The notes beneath the pieces are model-generated. The model searched no databases, was not told the DNA's origin, and worked only from the letters and a program-made list of their open reading frames with translations. Position numbers and translations under genes: made by a program. Below, piece by piece: positions 7,393 through 15,693 of a DNA stretch of 34,322 nt. Positions within the stretch are counted from its first letter, which is position 1. Each line of letters opens with the position of its first letter. Location: the NCBI GenBank assembly GCA_021324445.1, contig JAJPJC010000231.1:1-34322 (forward strand), read 5' to 3'. This stretch comes from Isosphaeraceae bacterium (lineage in GTDB: Bacteria; Planctomycetota; Planctomycetia; Isosphaerales; Isosphaeraceae).

Positions 7393-9861
7393 ATGGAACC
7401 CATGCAGGACTTTGAGAAGCTCGGCTTGTTTTACCTGGGCAAGACCTATGACGTGGGCCAGCGGCAGGTGGCACCGGACCGGCTGCTCTACGAGTCGAAG
7501 GACTTGACCACGCATGCGGTCTGCCTGGGGATGACCGGCAGCGGCAAGACGGGGCTGGGCATCGCCTTGCTGGAGGAGGCGGCGATCGACGGCATCCCGG
7601 TGCTCGCGATCGACCCCAAGGGGGACCTGGGCAACCTGCTCTTGACCTTCCCCGAGCTGCGGCCCGAGGACTTCCTCCCCTGGGTCGATCCCGATGAAGC
7701 CTCCCGGCGGGGACTCACGCGCGAGCAGCACGCCGCGCAGACGGCCGAAAAGTGGCGCGAGGGGCTGGCGGCCTGGGATGAGGACGGCGCGCGGATCGCG
7801 CGGTTCCGCGACGCGGTCGACGCGGCGATCTACACGCCGGGGAGCAACGCCGGGCTGCCCCTGACCGTGCTCCGCTCGTTCGCCGCCCCGCCGCCGGGTC
7901 TGGCCGGCCAGGTCGAGGCCTATCGCCAGCGGGTCGCCTCGGCCGTCTCGGGACTGCTGGCGCTGCTGGGCATGGATGTCGACCCGATCGCCAGCCGTGA
8001 GCACATCCTGCTCTCCAACGTCCTGGACCACGCCTGGCGCGCCGGGCACGACCTGGACATGGGCGGCTTGATCCATGCCGTCCAGGCGCCGCCGTTCCAG
8101 AAGGTCGGCGTCCTCGACCTGGAGACGTTCTTCCCGGCCAGGGACCGCTTTGCCCTGGCGGTGAAGCTCAACAACCTGCTGGCCTCGCCCGGTTTCGCCG
8201 CCTGGCTGGAAGGCGAGCCGCTGGACATCGGCGGCCTGCTCACCACTCGCGAGGGCCGGCCGCGGCTCTCGATCCTCTCGATCGCCCACCTCTCGGACAG
8301 CGAGCGGATGTTCTTCGTCACGATCCTGTTGAACGAGGTCCTGGCCTGGGCTCGGTCCCAGCCCGGCACCTCGAGCCTGCGCGCCATTCTCTACATGGAC
8401 GAGATCTTCGGCTACTTCCCCTCCACGGCCAATCCGCCGTCGAAGCTCCCCATGCTGACCTTGCTCAAGCAGGCGCGCGCCTTCGGTCTGGGAGTCGTGC
8501 TGGCGACCCAGAACCCGGTTGACCTCGACTACAAGGGACTCTCCAACGCCGGGACGTGGTTCCTGGGCCGCTTGCAGACCCAGCGCGACAAGGAGCGGGT
8601 CCTCGAGGGGCTGGAGGGGGCGTCGACCGCATCCGGCCACGCCTTCGACCGGTCGGAGCTGGACAAGATCCTCTCCGCCCTGGGCCAGCGCGTCTTCGTG
8701 ATGAACAACGTGCACGACGAACGGCCGCGGGTGTTCCAGACGCGCTGGGCGCTGTCGTACCTGCGCGGTCCCCTGACCCGGGAACAGATTCAGACGCTCA
8801 TGGCCCCGCGCAAGCAGGCCCTGGCCCACCCCGCGCCTGGAGGGACCGCCGATCAGCCCGCGACCGGGGCCCCGGCTCCGGCTGCGCCCTGGCCCTCGGC
8901 GGTCTCGGCGGCTGCCCGGCCGGTGGTGCCGCCCGACGTGCCGGTCTTCTTCGTGCCGTGCCGCGGCCGGGTCGAGCCCGGGGAGTCGCTGGTGTACCGC
9001 CCCGCGATCCTGGGCGTCGCCCGGCTTCACTACATCGACAAGAAAACGGCCATCGATCACTGGGAGACCCTGGCCTTGCTCCATCGGATCGACGAGGCGA
9101 TGCCGGCGGAGCCCTGGGCCGGCAGCACGCCGTTCGATGACGGCGTGCCCGAGCTGGACAAGGCCCCCGAGGCCGGCGCTCGCTTCGCCCCCTTGCCCCC
9201 CGAGCTGGCCCAGGCGAAGTGTTACGCCGAGTGGACCCGGGCGCTGAAGAATTACCTCTATCGCGAGCGGACCCTGGATGTCTGGACCTGCCCGGAGGTC
9301 AAGGAGGCCTCCCGGCCGCTGGAGCCGGAGCGGGAGTTCCGGCTCCGATTGGCCCAGGCGTCGCGCGAGCAGCGCGACCGCAAGGTCGAGGCGTTGCGGG
9401 CCAAGTATGCGCCCCGGATGGAGGCCCTCCAGGACCAGGTCCGCCGCGCTCGCGAGCGGCTGGAGCGCGAGCAGGCCCAGGCCCATCGCACGGCCTGGGA
9501 CGCCACCGTCGCGCTGGGCAGCTCGGTGCTGGGCGCGCTCCTCGGCCGCAAGCCGGTCAGCAAGACCAACGTCACCAAGGCCGCGACCGCCGCCAGGGCC
9601 GCCGGCCGCGCCGTCCAGGAGCGCGGCGACGTCGGCCAGGCCGAGAAATCCCTCGCCGACGCGCAGAAGAAGCAAGCCAAGCTGGAGGCCGAGTTCCAGA
9701 AGGAGGTGAACCAGCTCGCCGCCGCGCTGCGGCCCGAGGTCCTGGTGCTCCAGCCCCTCCCACTCCGACCCAGGAAGGCCGACATCACCGTCGAGCAAGT
9801 CGTCCTGGCCTGGACCCCCTGGAAGCTCGACGCCGAGGGGCGGCTGGAACCGGCCTATTGA
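7393..9861 (+). CDS. HerA-like (DUF87-type) P-loop ATPase with C-terminal coiled coil
   Basis: About 822 residues. The Walker A motif is GMTGSGKTG at residues 46-54, followed by VLAIDPKGDLGNLL, typical of the HerA/FtsK clan. The Walker B region is LYMDEIFGYFPS near 333-344. LATQNPVDLDYKGLSNAGTW and RLQTQRDK follow, the sensor and arginine-bearing segments of HerA-like ATPases. The second half has a low-complexity Ala/Pro linker, a conserved beta domain, then charged coiled coils (about 645-705 and 755-785). Between these lies a Gly/Ala-rich hinge. HerA proteins are hexameric DNA translocases, often paired with NurA or other nucleases; no nuclease gene is adjacent, so the role is open. ATG 7393 (AGGA just before it) or 7402 could be the start. 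Confidence 0.8.
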   Translation: MEPMQDFEKLGLFYLGKTYDVGQRQVAPDRLLYESKDLTTHAVCLGMTGSGKTGLGIALLEEAAIDGIPVLAIDPKGDLGNLLLTFPELRPEDFLPWVDPDEASRRGLTREQHAAQTAEKWREGLAAWDEDGARIARFRDAVDAAIYTPGSNAGLPLTVLRSFAAPPPGLAGQVEAYRQRVASAVSGLLALLGMDVDPIASREHILLSNVLDHAWRAGHDLDMGGLIHAVQAPPFQKVGVLDLETFFPARDRFALAVKLNNLLASPGFAAWLEGEPLDIGGLLTTREGRPRLSILSIAHLSDSERMFFVTILLNEVLAWARSQPGTSSLRAILYMDEIFGYFPSTANPPSKLPMLTLLKQARAFGLGVVLATQNPVDLDYKGLSNAGTWFLGRLQTQRDKERVLEGLEGASTASGHAFDRSELDKILSALGQRVFVMNNVHDERPRVFQTRWALSYLRGPLTREQIQTLMAPRKQALAHPAPGGTADQPATGAPAPAAPWPSAVSAAARPVVPPDVPVFFVPCRGRVEPGESLVYRPAILGVARLHYIDKKTAIDHWETLALLHRIDEAMPAEPWAGSTPFDDGVPELDKAPEAGARFAPLPPELAQAKCYAEWTRALKNYLYRERTLDVWTCPEVKEASRPLEPEREFRLRLAQASREQRDRKVEALRAKYAPRMEALQDQVRRARERLEREQAQAHRTAWDATVALGSSVLGALLGRKPVSKTNVTKAATAARAAGRAVQERGDVGQAEKSLADAQKKQAKLEAEFQKEVNQLAAALRPEVLVLQPLPLRPRKADITVEQVVLAWTPWKLDAEGRLEPAY

Positions 9862-9899
9862 GGGTATGGAGTGGACCGCCGCGATGACTCGAGCTCCGA

Positions 9900-10421
9900 T
9901 CAGGGGGCCGTCCCCACGGCTTCCACCACCTCCTCGGCCTCCTCCCGTGTCAAGCCGAAGGAAGTCTTCAGATAGTCGATGATCACGTCCTTCTTCGGTA
10001 AGAAGATCTTGTTCTCAAGGAGCCCCCAGAAGGGCACCGTGGCCCCAGTTCCGATCAACCTGCGAGAGGCCTCGCAGGTATAAGAGACCTCCCCTCGAGG
10101 GCTGAGCGTGAGCCAGACCCGCGGCTGATTCCTGCCACCCTGAAGGTTCGTATGCAGGATCTTGACCAGGCCGCCCTGTTTCAGATACCTCAAGATGGCG
10201 GCTTTGTCCGGCACCGCCTTCTCCATCTCATCCTCCGGCATCTCGAAGGCGATTGGTTCGTTGAGATCCTGGTCGAGGCGGATGCGGTAGAGACGGCGCC
10301 GATTCGCGCCCAGTGGTCCACGATCTTCGATCACCTGCGCAAAGACCTGCCGGGCGCCGTATCGGAAGGTGACCCAGTCGCCCAGGCGAAACTTGGGAGG
10401 CTTCGTTCTGACCGTGCTCAT
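9900..10421 (-). CDS. Unknown protein with SH3-like N-terminal domain, partner of HEPN gene
   Basis: 173 residues from the ATG at 10421, which has AGGAGAAAG about 10 nt upstream. The first 60 residues (FRLGDWVTFRYG, VFAQVIEDRGPLG, RLYRIRLD) look like a small SH3/KOW-type beta barrel. A middle part follows (KAAILRYLKQGGLVKILHTNL), then a C-terminal part with DVIIDYLKTSFGLTREEAEEVVEAV. I do not recognise a named family. It lies 14 bp downstream of the HEPN gene and is surely co-transcribed, so a partner or antitoxin role is possible but unproven. The 3' end converges with the HerA-like gene, leaving 38 bp. Confidence 0.6.
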   Translation of the reverse strand: MSTVRTKPPKFRLGDWVTFRYGARQVFAQVIEDRGPLGANRRRLYRIRLDQDLNEPIAFEMPEDEMEKAVPDKAAILRYLKQGGLVKILHTNLQGGRNQPRVWLTLSPRGEVSYTCEASRRLIGTGATVPFWGLLENKIFLPKKDVIIDYLKTSFGLTREEAEEVVEAVGTAP

Positions 10422-10435
10422 TTGTGAGCTTTCTC

Positions 10436-11017
10436 CTACCAAGGTGAGGATCCGGTGAGGAATAGCAGATGACCGCGGAGGACTTCGTCGAATGCACGAG
10501 CAAGGCGGTCACAGGCGGATCGCCACTGCCGGACCTGCTCCAGCCGGAGGACCGTGGTACCACCAAGCTTCGCTTCCTCGAAGTCCTGGTGTGCGATCGC
10601 GTTCCGCCAATGATTCAGTTCCTCGAGAAGCTTCATTCGCGTTGCATTCTTGGGGTCGTGCGCCTTGACTTTGTCCCAGAGATCGATCCCCAAACGATCG
10701 AAGTCCGCATTCAGATTGCTGGGTTGAGCATTGCCACGATCCAATCTGCGATCCCGGGTGAATTCATCGCGGACCAGCGGCAGCACGTCGGGCGGGGCGA
10801 GAATGGCCCCGATCAGGTGATCGACGCATTCGGAATGAAGATCGCGACAAAACCCCTGGAACTGGGCCGCCAGCAGCACGGCGTAAGCCTGATTGAACTG
10901 CTGGGTGTTGAACCGCCGACCGCGCCGCGTGCCGCTGACGGCGGCGTGGCCCGACGCGATCTCGTTCAGCGCCTTGGCTCGCGACGATCTCCAGTCCTCG
11001 TCTGCGATCGAGGGCAT
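10436..11017 (-). CDS. HEPN-domain-like protein (possible RNase)
   Basis: 193 residues, mainly helical. Near the C-terminus is NHWRNAIAHQDF, which contains the R-x4-H motif (RNAIAH) that forms the RNase site in many HEPN proteins, including the RiboL-PSP-HEPN group. Before it come FNTQQFNQAYAVLLAAQFQGFCRDLHSE and DHLIGAI, consistent with the long HEPN helices. HEPN proteins of this type often act as toxins or defence effectors cutting RNA; others only scaffold. The ATG at 11017 has GGGGAG 8 nt upstream; a GTG at 11062 would add 15 residues. It is followed after 14 bp by the SH3-like gene. The HEPN call rests on the motif and helix pattern, not on a search. Confidence 0.6.
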   Translation of the reverse strand: MPSIADEDWRSSRAKALNEIASGHAAVSGTRRGRRFNTQQFNQAYAVLLAAQFQGFCRDLHSECVDHLIGAILAPPDVLPLVRDEFTRDRRLDRGNAQPSNLNADFDRLGIDLWDKVKAHDPKNATRMKLLEELNHWRNAIAHQDFEEAKLGGTTVLRLEQVRQWRSACDRLARAFDEVLRGHLLFLTGSSPW

Positions 11018-11107
11018 CCCTGCCACTCCCCGGGTGAAAGTCGTTTCTCCGTATGACAACACGGTCTCTTGATTCAGCCAATCCAGGAACGCCTTGTGTT
11101 CGCCACA

Positions 11108-12010
11108 TCACCCCGACTTCTCCGCCTCGAGCTGCTTCCTGGCCTCGGCGATGACGGCGCGCTGGGCGTCGGTGACTTCCGGGTAGCGGAGGTCCAGCGC
11201 CTGGATGGCCGTGGTGACGATCCGGGCGACGAGCGCGCGGCTGACCCACTTGTGGTCGGCCGGGATGATATACCAGGGGGCCCACTTGGTGCTGGTCGCG
11301 CTCAGGGCTGCCTCGTAGGCCCTCCTGTAGTCGTCCCAGTGCGCGCGTTCGGCGAGGTCGGCGGGCGCGAACTTCCACTGCTTCCTCGGGTCCTTGAGCC
11401 GCTTGAGGAACCGTTTGCGCTGCTCATCCCTGGAAAGGTGGAGGAAGAACTTGAGGATGACGGTACCATTCCGGGACAGATGCCGTTCAAACGCGTTGAT
11501 GTCCGCATAGCGGTCGGCCCAGAAGTCCTCGCCGACCCTGGCGTCGGGGATCCGCTGGGCCAGGACCAGCTCGGGGTGGACCCGGACCACCAGCACTTCC
11601 TCGTAATACGAGCGGTTGAAGATGCCGATTTGGCCCCGCTCGGGCGCGAGCCGGGCGTATCGCCAGAGGAAGTTGTGGTCGAGCTCCTCGTCCGAAGGAT
11701 GCTTGAAGCTGTGGACCTGGCAGCCCTGCGGATTGACGCCGGACATCACGTGCTTGATCGTGCTGTCCTTGCCGGCGGCGTCCATCGCCTGGAGGACGAT
11801 CAGGATCGACCAGCTATCGGCCGCATAGAGCCGGTCCTGCGCCTCGGCCAGCGCGGTGATGTCCTGGGTGAGTGCGTCGGCCGCCCATTGCTTCCGCGCC
11901 GCCTTGGGGAGCTTGGTGTCGCCGGCCCAGGCGGGGTCGTAGTCTTGGAGCTGGATCGACTTGCCAGGGGGGACGCGACACTGGTCGATGATCTCATCGC
12001 TTGTTGCCAT
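11108..12010 (-). CDS. ppk2: Polyphosphate kinase 2 family protein
   Basis: 300 residues. The Walker A segment is AMDAAGKDSTI (MDAAGKDS at 76-83) and the Walker B-like segment is IGIFNRSYYEEVLVVRV (128-144), both hallmarks of PPK2. Further conserved parts are FKHPSDEELDHNFLWR and the C-terminal WYIIPADHKWVSRALVARI. PPK2 enzymes use polyphosphate to phosphorylate nucleoside mono- or diphosphates, or run in reverse. Single-domain class I types mostly act on NDPs, but the class cannot be fixed here. The ATG at 12010 has GGGAGG about 10 nt upstream. It is transcribed away from the oxidoreductase gene across a 302-bp gap. Confidence 0.9.
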   Translation of the reverse strand: MATSDEIIDQCRVPPGKSIQLQDYDPAWAGDTKLPKAARKQWAADALTQDITALAEAQDRLYAADSWSILIVLQAMDAAGKDSTIKHVMSGVNPQGCQVHSFKHPSDEELDHNFLWRYARLAPERGQIGIFNRSYYEEVLVVRVHPELVLAQRIPDARVGEDFWADRYADINAFERHLSRNGTVILKFFLHLSRDEQRKRFLKRLKDPRKQWKFAPADLAERAHWDDYRRAYEAALSATSTKWAPWYIIPADHKWVSRALVARIVTTAIQALDLRYPEVTDAQRAVIAEARKQLEAEKSG

Positions 12011-12312
12011 GATCGGACGCCTCCCGGGGAAAGAAAGGAAACCCAGGCCCTGCGCCGCCTGGGACTCGCGCGGCGCGAACCGCCGGGACGAGACCGCGAG
12101 CATAGCGGGCACCAGCGGCGCAGGCCAGACGGGCGTCGGCGCGAGCCCGGGATTTCACGAGCCGGGTCCGCATGTGCCGCCGATCCGGGGAAGGTCGTTT
12201 CCGTCACCCCATCCAGTGGGTAAACTCAGCCGATGGAGTCGCCGCCTTGGCCCGGGGAGCGTCCCTCCGGGAACGGCTGGCTCATCCTCCCTGATCTGGA
12301 AACCCCGCCACG
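12011..12312. other. Divergent intergenic region, no gene seen
   Basis: The 302 bp between ppk2 (minus) and the oxidoreductase (+) must hold both promoters. It includes the ppk2 ribosome site, an imperfect hairpin CCCAGGCcctgcgccGCCTGGG, and a weak +strand -10-like TAAACT at 12221. No convincing -35 pairs with it. Nothing else is recognised. Confidence 0.4.
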
Positions 12313-13644
12313 ATGACTCTCCACACGCACAACCGCCGGGACTTCCTCCGCGTCGCGGCGACCAGCCCCGCGCTGCTCGCCTTCCTCAACCCCTTCGGCC
12401 GGACGATGGCCGACGAGACGCGGTCCAAGAACGACCGGCCGCGCCTCGGCCTGATCGGTGCCGGCGGCCAGGGCAGCGGCGACGCCCGGGGCGCGTCGCG
12501 CTTCGGCGACTTCCTCGCCGTCTGCGACGTCGACCAGCGCCACGCCGAGCGGGCCAGGAACGACGATCGGATCGGCAAGAAGAAGGCGGATGTCTACGAA
12601 GACTACCGCAAGCTGCTCGACCGCCGGGACATCGACGCCGTCATCATCGGCACCCCCGACCACTGGCACACCAAGATCTGCATCGACGCCCTGCGCGCGG
12701 GCAAGGACGTCTACTGCGAGAAACCGTTGACGTTGACGATCGACGAGGGGAAGAAGCTGGGCCAGGTCGTCAAGGAAACCGGCCGCGTCGTCCAGGTGGG
12801 CACGCAGCAGCGCAGCGACCACAACCGGGTCTTCCTCCTGGCCGTCGCGATGGTGCGCGCCGGCCGGATCGGCAAGATCCGAAAGGTCACCGCGGCTATC
12901 GGCGGCGGACCTTCCGGCGGTCCGTTCCGGGCCGCGAAGCCGCCGGCCGAGCTGAACTGGGACCTGTGGCTGGGCCAGGCGCCGAAGGTCGAGTACCGCA
13001 AGGAGCGGTGCCACGCCGAGTTCCGCTGGTGGTACGAGTACTCCGGCGGCAAGCTCACCGACTGGGGTGCCCACCACGTCGACATCGGCCAGTGGGGCAT
13101 CGGCATGGAGAACTCCGGCCCGCACACCCTCGAGGTCATCAAGGGCGTCCTCCCGGTCGAGTTCAAGGGCGGTTATCCCACCGTCGACGACCGCTACAAC
13201 ACCGCCACGACGTTCCTCGTCCGGGCCACGTTCGCCAACGACGTCGTGATGGACATCCGCCACGACACCGAGAACGGCGTGACCTTCCAGGGCTCCAGCG
13301 GGCGGATCTTCGTCACCCGCGACCGCATCGACCTCTCCGGCGGCGCCGTCGACGCCCTGTACAAGAACCCTGTGCCCGAGTCGCTCCTGAAGGAGCTGCG
13401 CAAGGGGAAGCGGGTCGACGGCCACATGGCCAACTTCTTCGAGTGTGCCCGCGACCGCGCGGTGCCGGTCGCCGACGTCTGGTCCCACCACCGTTCGCTC
13501 ACGACCTGCCACCTGGCCAACATCGCGATTCGCCTGGCCCGGCACAAGCTCCACTGGGACCCGGCCAAGGAGGAGATCGTCGGCGACTCCGAGGCCAACG
13601 CCTGGCAGTCCCGCCCGCAACGGGCCGGGTACGAGATTGTCTGA
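12313..13644 (+). CDS. Gfo/Idh/MocA family oxidoreductase with Tat signal
   Basis: 443 residues. The N-terminus NRRDFLRVAATSPALLAFL is a twin-arginine signal, so the protein is probably folded with its cofactor and exported. The Rossmann domain starts RLGLIGAGGQGSGDA near 40-54. The hallmark EKPLTLTIDEG follows KDVYC, giving the conserved Lys used by this family. The C-terminal half has TDWGAHHVDIGQWG, matching the second-domain motif with the catalytic His. Family members oxidise or reduce sugar-type alcohols with NAD(P). Planctomycetes carry many Tat-exported paralogues whose substrates are mostly unknown. No strong ribosome site is visible before the ATG. Confidence 0.88.
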   Translation: MTLHTHNRRDFLRVAATSPALLAFLNPFGRTMADETRSKNDRPRLGLIGAGGQGSGDARGASRFGDFLAVCDVDQRHAERARNDDRIGKKKADVYEDYRKLLDRRDIDAVIIGTPDHWHTKICIDALRAGKDVYCEKPLTLTIDEGKKLGQVVKETGRVVQVGTQQRSDHNRVFLLAVAMVRAGRIGKIRKVTAAIGGGPSGGPFRAAKPPAELNWDLWLGQAPKVEYRKERCHAEFRWWYEYSGGKLTDWGAHHVDIGQWGIGMENSGPHTLEVIKGVLPVEFKGGYPTVDDRYNTATTFLVRATFANDVVMDIRHDTENGVTFQGSSGRIFVTRDRIDLSGGAVDALYKNPVPESLLKELRKGKRVDGHMANFFECARDRAVPVADVWSHHRSLTTCHLANIAIRLARHKLHWDPAKEEIVGDSEANAWQSRPQRAGYEIV

Positions 13645-13728
13645 TCCTGGGTCATTGGTGCTGGGCTCATCGGTCGAGAAGCGGGCGGCCGAGTTGGACG
13701 CGGGTCCTCGACCCCGCCCAAGAGCGAG

Positions 13729-14343
13729 GTGTCTGCGTTGTCTTACAGCGAATACACGCTCGAAGCCGTCGAACAGCAACTTGGGGTCACCTCCCAGGAA
13801 GCGGACTTGTTCCCCGGCGCGCCGACCGCGCCGATCCCCGACTGGCTCCCCGGATGGCTGGCGCGCGGAACTCGGCTGGCCCTGATCAGCGAGAAATCAC
13901 GGAGCGAATTCATCGTCGTCCCGATCCTGCTGGCCGCGCGCGAGCTCACCGGCGATCGGTTGGCCATCTTCTCCGGCCAACGTCTGGATGTGGATCCGGA
14001 GAAAGGCCTGACCGGAGAATGCGACTTCATTCTGGCGGTCGGACCGGCCTTGCCCCCACTGCGCGCGCCGGTGATGACCGTCGTGGAGGCCAAGAAGAAT
14101 GATGTCGAGGCCGGTTTGGGACAATGCATCGCCCAGATGGTGGCGGCCCGCCGGTTTAACGAGGCAGCGGGTCGGAAGACGGCCCCGATCTACGGCTGTG
14201 TCACGACCGGCGAAACCTGGCAGTTCCTGCGGCTCGAGAGCCAGGTGGCACTCCTGAACCGGCCGCGTTATTACCTGGACAATGTCGGCGGCATCCTGGG
14301 GGTCCTCTGCGCGATCTTCGACGACGCCGTGAGTGCTCCCTGA
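13729..14343 (+). CDS. PD-(D/E)XK nuclease-like protein of unknown role
   Basis: 204 residues from GTG 13729, preceded by AAGAGCGAG. The core reads TGECDFILAVGP, then MTVVEAKKNDVEAGLGQCIAQMVAAR. The spacing of D in CDFIL and E-x-K in VEAKK fits the PD-(D/E)XK active site (D...ExK), and the Gln-rich helix after it (GLGQCIAQM) fits too. A short beta segment GCVTTGETWQFLRL follows. Similar stand-alone proteins resemble the N-terminal part of type I restriction R subunits, but there is no helicase here. A DNA-cutting activity is inference from the motif. It lies between the oxidoreductase and rlmN with no obvious partner. Confidence 0.6.
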   Translation: MSALSYSEYTLEAVEQQLGVTSQEADLFPGAPTAPIPDWLPGWLARGTRLALISEKSRSEFIVVPILLAARELTGDRLAIFSGQRLDVDPEKGLTGECDFILAVGPALPPLRAPVMTVVEAKKNDVEAGLGQCIAQMVAARRFNEAAGRKTAPIYGCVTTGETWQFLRLESQVALLNRPRYYLDNVGGILGVLCAIFDDAVSAP

Positions 14344-14380
14344 CCTGAATCGCGTGCGGGTCTGACACGCGCGAGCGCCT

Positions 14381-14409
14381 TTGCCTGCGGCCGGCCCACA
14401 CACTACAAT
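14381..14409 (+). promoter_or_regulatory. Candidate sigma-70-type promoter for rlmN
   Basis: TTGCCT at 14381-14386 and TACAAT at 14404-14409 are separated by exactly 17 nt, and the rlmN ATG follows 43 nt downstream. The -10 matches five of six consensus positions. This promoter could drive the whole rlmN-sigma-comF-hemC run. Confidence 0.5.
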
Positions 14410-14451
14410 CATCAAGGGGAGACTTCCAGCATTTCCGGGTCGAGGTTCACG

Positions 14452-15663
14452 ATGGGTCGCGGCAGGGACGAACAGCACGAATCCGCCCCGGAGTCGGTCG
14501 AAGAGGGTCCCTCGGCCGGGTTGGCGGCCGACGCGCTGGTCGGGTCCCGGCGTCCGGTCCTCTCGGCGACCGCCGCGGAATGGCGCGGCTGGATGGTCGA
14601 GCGGGGCCAGCCGGCCTACCGCGCACGGCAGGTGCTGGACTGGGTCATCCGCCGCCGGGCCGAGTCGTTCGAGCCGATGTCCGACCTGCCCCGGGCGCTG
14701 CGGCAGCGGCTCGACGCCGAGTGGACGGTCTTCGGCACCCGGGTCGTCTATCACGACGTCGCTGCCGACGGCACCGACAAGCTGGTCCTGGCCTGCCGCG
14801 ACGGCCGGCGGATCGAGTGCGTCCTGATGACCGAAGGGCCGCGCCGCACCGTCTGCCTGAGCACCCAGGTCGGCTGCGGGATGGGCTGCGTCTTCTGTGC
14901 CAGCGGGCTCAAGGGGGTCGAGCGGAATCTCCGCGCGGATGAGATCCTGGAACAGGTGCTGCACCTCCGCAACCTCCTGCCTCCCGAAGAGACGGTCACC
15001 CACCTCGTCGTGATGGGGATGGGCGAGAGCCTGGCCAACCTGGACAACCTGGTCGCGGCGCTGGATCGGCTCTGCTCGGCCGAAGAGGGGCTGGGGATGA
15101 GCCAGCGCCGGGTAACCATCTCCACGGTAGGACTTCCCGCGAAGATCCGCCGGCTCGCGGACCTGGACCGCCAGTATCACCTGGCGGTCTCGCTCCATGC
15201 ACCGACCGAGGAACTGCGCAATCGCCTGGTGCCGGTCAACGAGGCGATCGGCCTGGGCGCCGTGCTGGCGGCGGCCGACGCGTATTTCCAGCGGACGGGC
15301 CGGCAGGTGACCTATGAGTACGTCCTGCTGGCCGGGATCAACGACCAGCCGGCCGATGCCCAGGCCCTGGCCCGATTGCTGGCCACCCGCCGCGCCCATG
15401 TGAACCTGATCCCGTACAACCCCGTGGCGGGTCTGCCGTTCGAGCGGCCCGATCCGGAGTCGATCGCCCGGTTCGTCGCGATCCTGCGCGACCGCGGCGT
15501 GAGCGTGACGGTGCGCAAGACCAAGGGGCGGGCCATCGCCGCGGCCTGCGGCCAGCTCCGCCGCCGGTTGGACCCCGATCGTGACCCCACGACGCCGCCT
15601 GAGTCTGGCCGAGCGCACGACCCTCACTTCGGTTTTCAGTTGGCACTGAGCACTGAAGACTGA
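14452..15663 (+). CDS. rlmN: RlmN, 23S rRNA A2503 / tRNA A37 C2-methyltransferase
   Basis: 403 residues, a radical-SAM enzyme that methylates C2 of adenosine 2503 in 23S rRNA, and in many bacteria A37 in tRNA. The 4Fe-4S motif CGMGCVFC places Cys142, 146 and 149. The two reaction cysteines fit Cys135 (VCLSTQVGC, seven before the cluster) and Cys366 (AAACGQL). The usual GMGEP is GMGES here, a mild deviation. An N-terminal extension of about 40 residues is low in conservation. The last residues (about QLALSTED) are encoded by a 7-bp tandem repeat, and the stop falls in its third unit. First gene of a probable operon with the sigma factor 30 bp downstream. Confidence 0.93.
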   Translation: MGRGRDEQHESAPESVEEGPSAGLAADALVGSRRPVLSATAAEWRGWMVERGQPAYRARQVLDWVIRRRAESFEPMSDLPRALRQRLDAEWTVFGTRVVYHDVAADGTDKLVLACRDGRRIECVLMTEGPRRTVCLSTQVGCGMGCVFCASGLKGVERNLRADEILEQVLHLRNLLPPEETVTHLVVMGMGESLANLDNLVAALDRLCSAEEGLGMSQRRVTISTVGLPAKIRRLADLDRQYHLAVSLHAPTEELRNRLVPVNEAIGLGAVLAAADAYFQRTGRQVTYEYVLLAGINDQPADAQALARLLATRRAHVNLIPYNPVAGLPFERPDPESIARFVAILRDRGVSVTVRKTKGRAIAAACGQLRRRLDPDRDPTTPPESGRAHDPHFGFQLALSTED

Positions 15664-15678
15664 GCACTGAGCACTGAA
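15644..15678 (+). repeat. 7-bp tandem repeat forming the rlmN 3' end
   Basis: Five consecutive 7-bp units: CACTGAG, CACTGAA, GACTGAG, CACTGAG, CACTGAA. Every unit contains TGA, and a 7-bp period shifts the frame each time, so any reading frame meets a stop within three units. The rlmN stop is the TGA at 15661-15663 in unit three. Confidence 0.85.
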
Positions 15679-15693
15679 GCGGGAGGACGTCCC

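Noticed and set aside
7084..9798. 904-codon open frame antisense to the HerA-like gene
   Set aside because: No domain resemblance and low-complexity composition; shadow of the ATPase gene.
11069..12223. Plus-strand frame opposite ppk2
   Set aside because: Shadow of PPK2, whose Walker motifs are intact on the minus strand.
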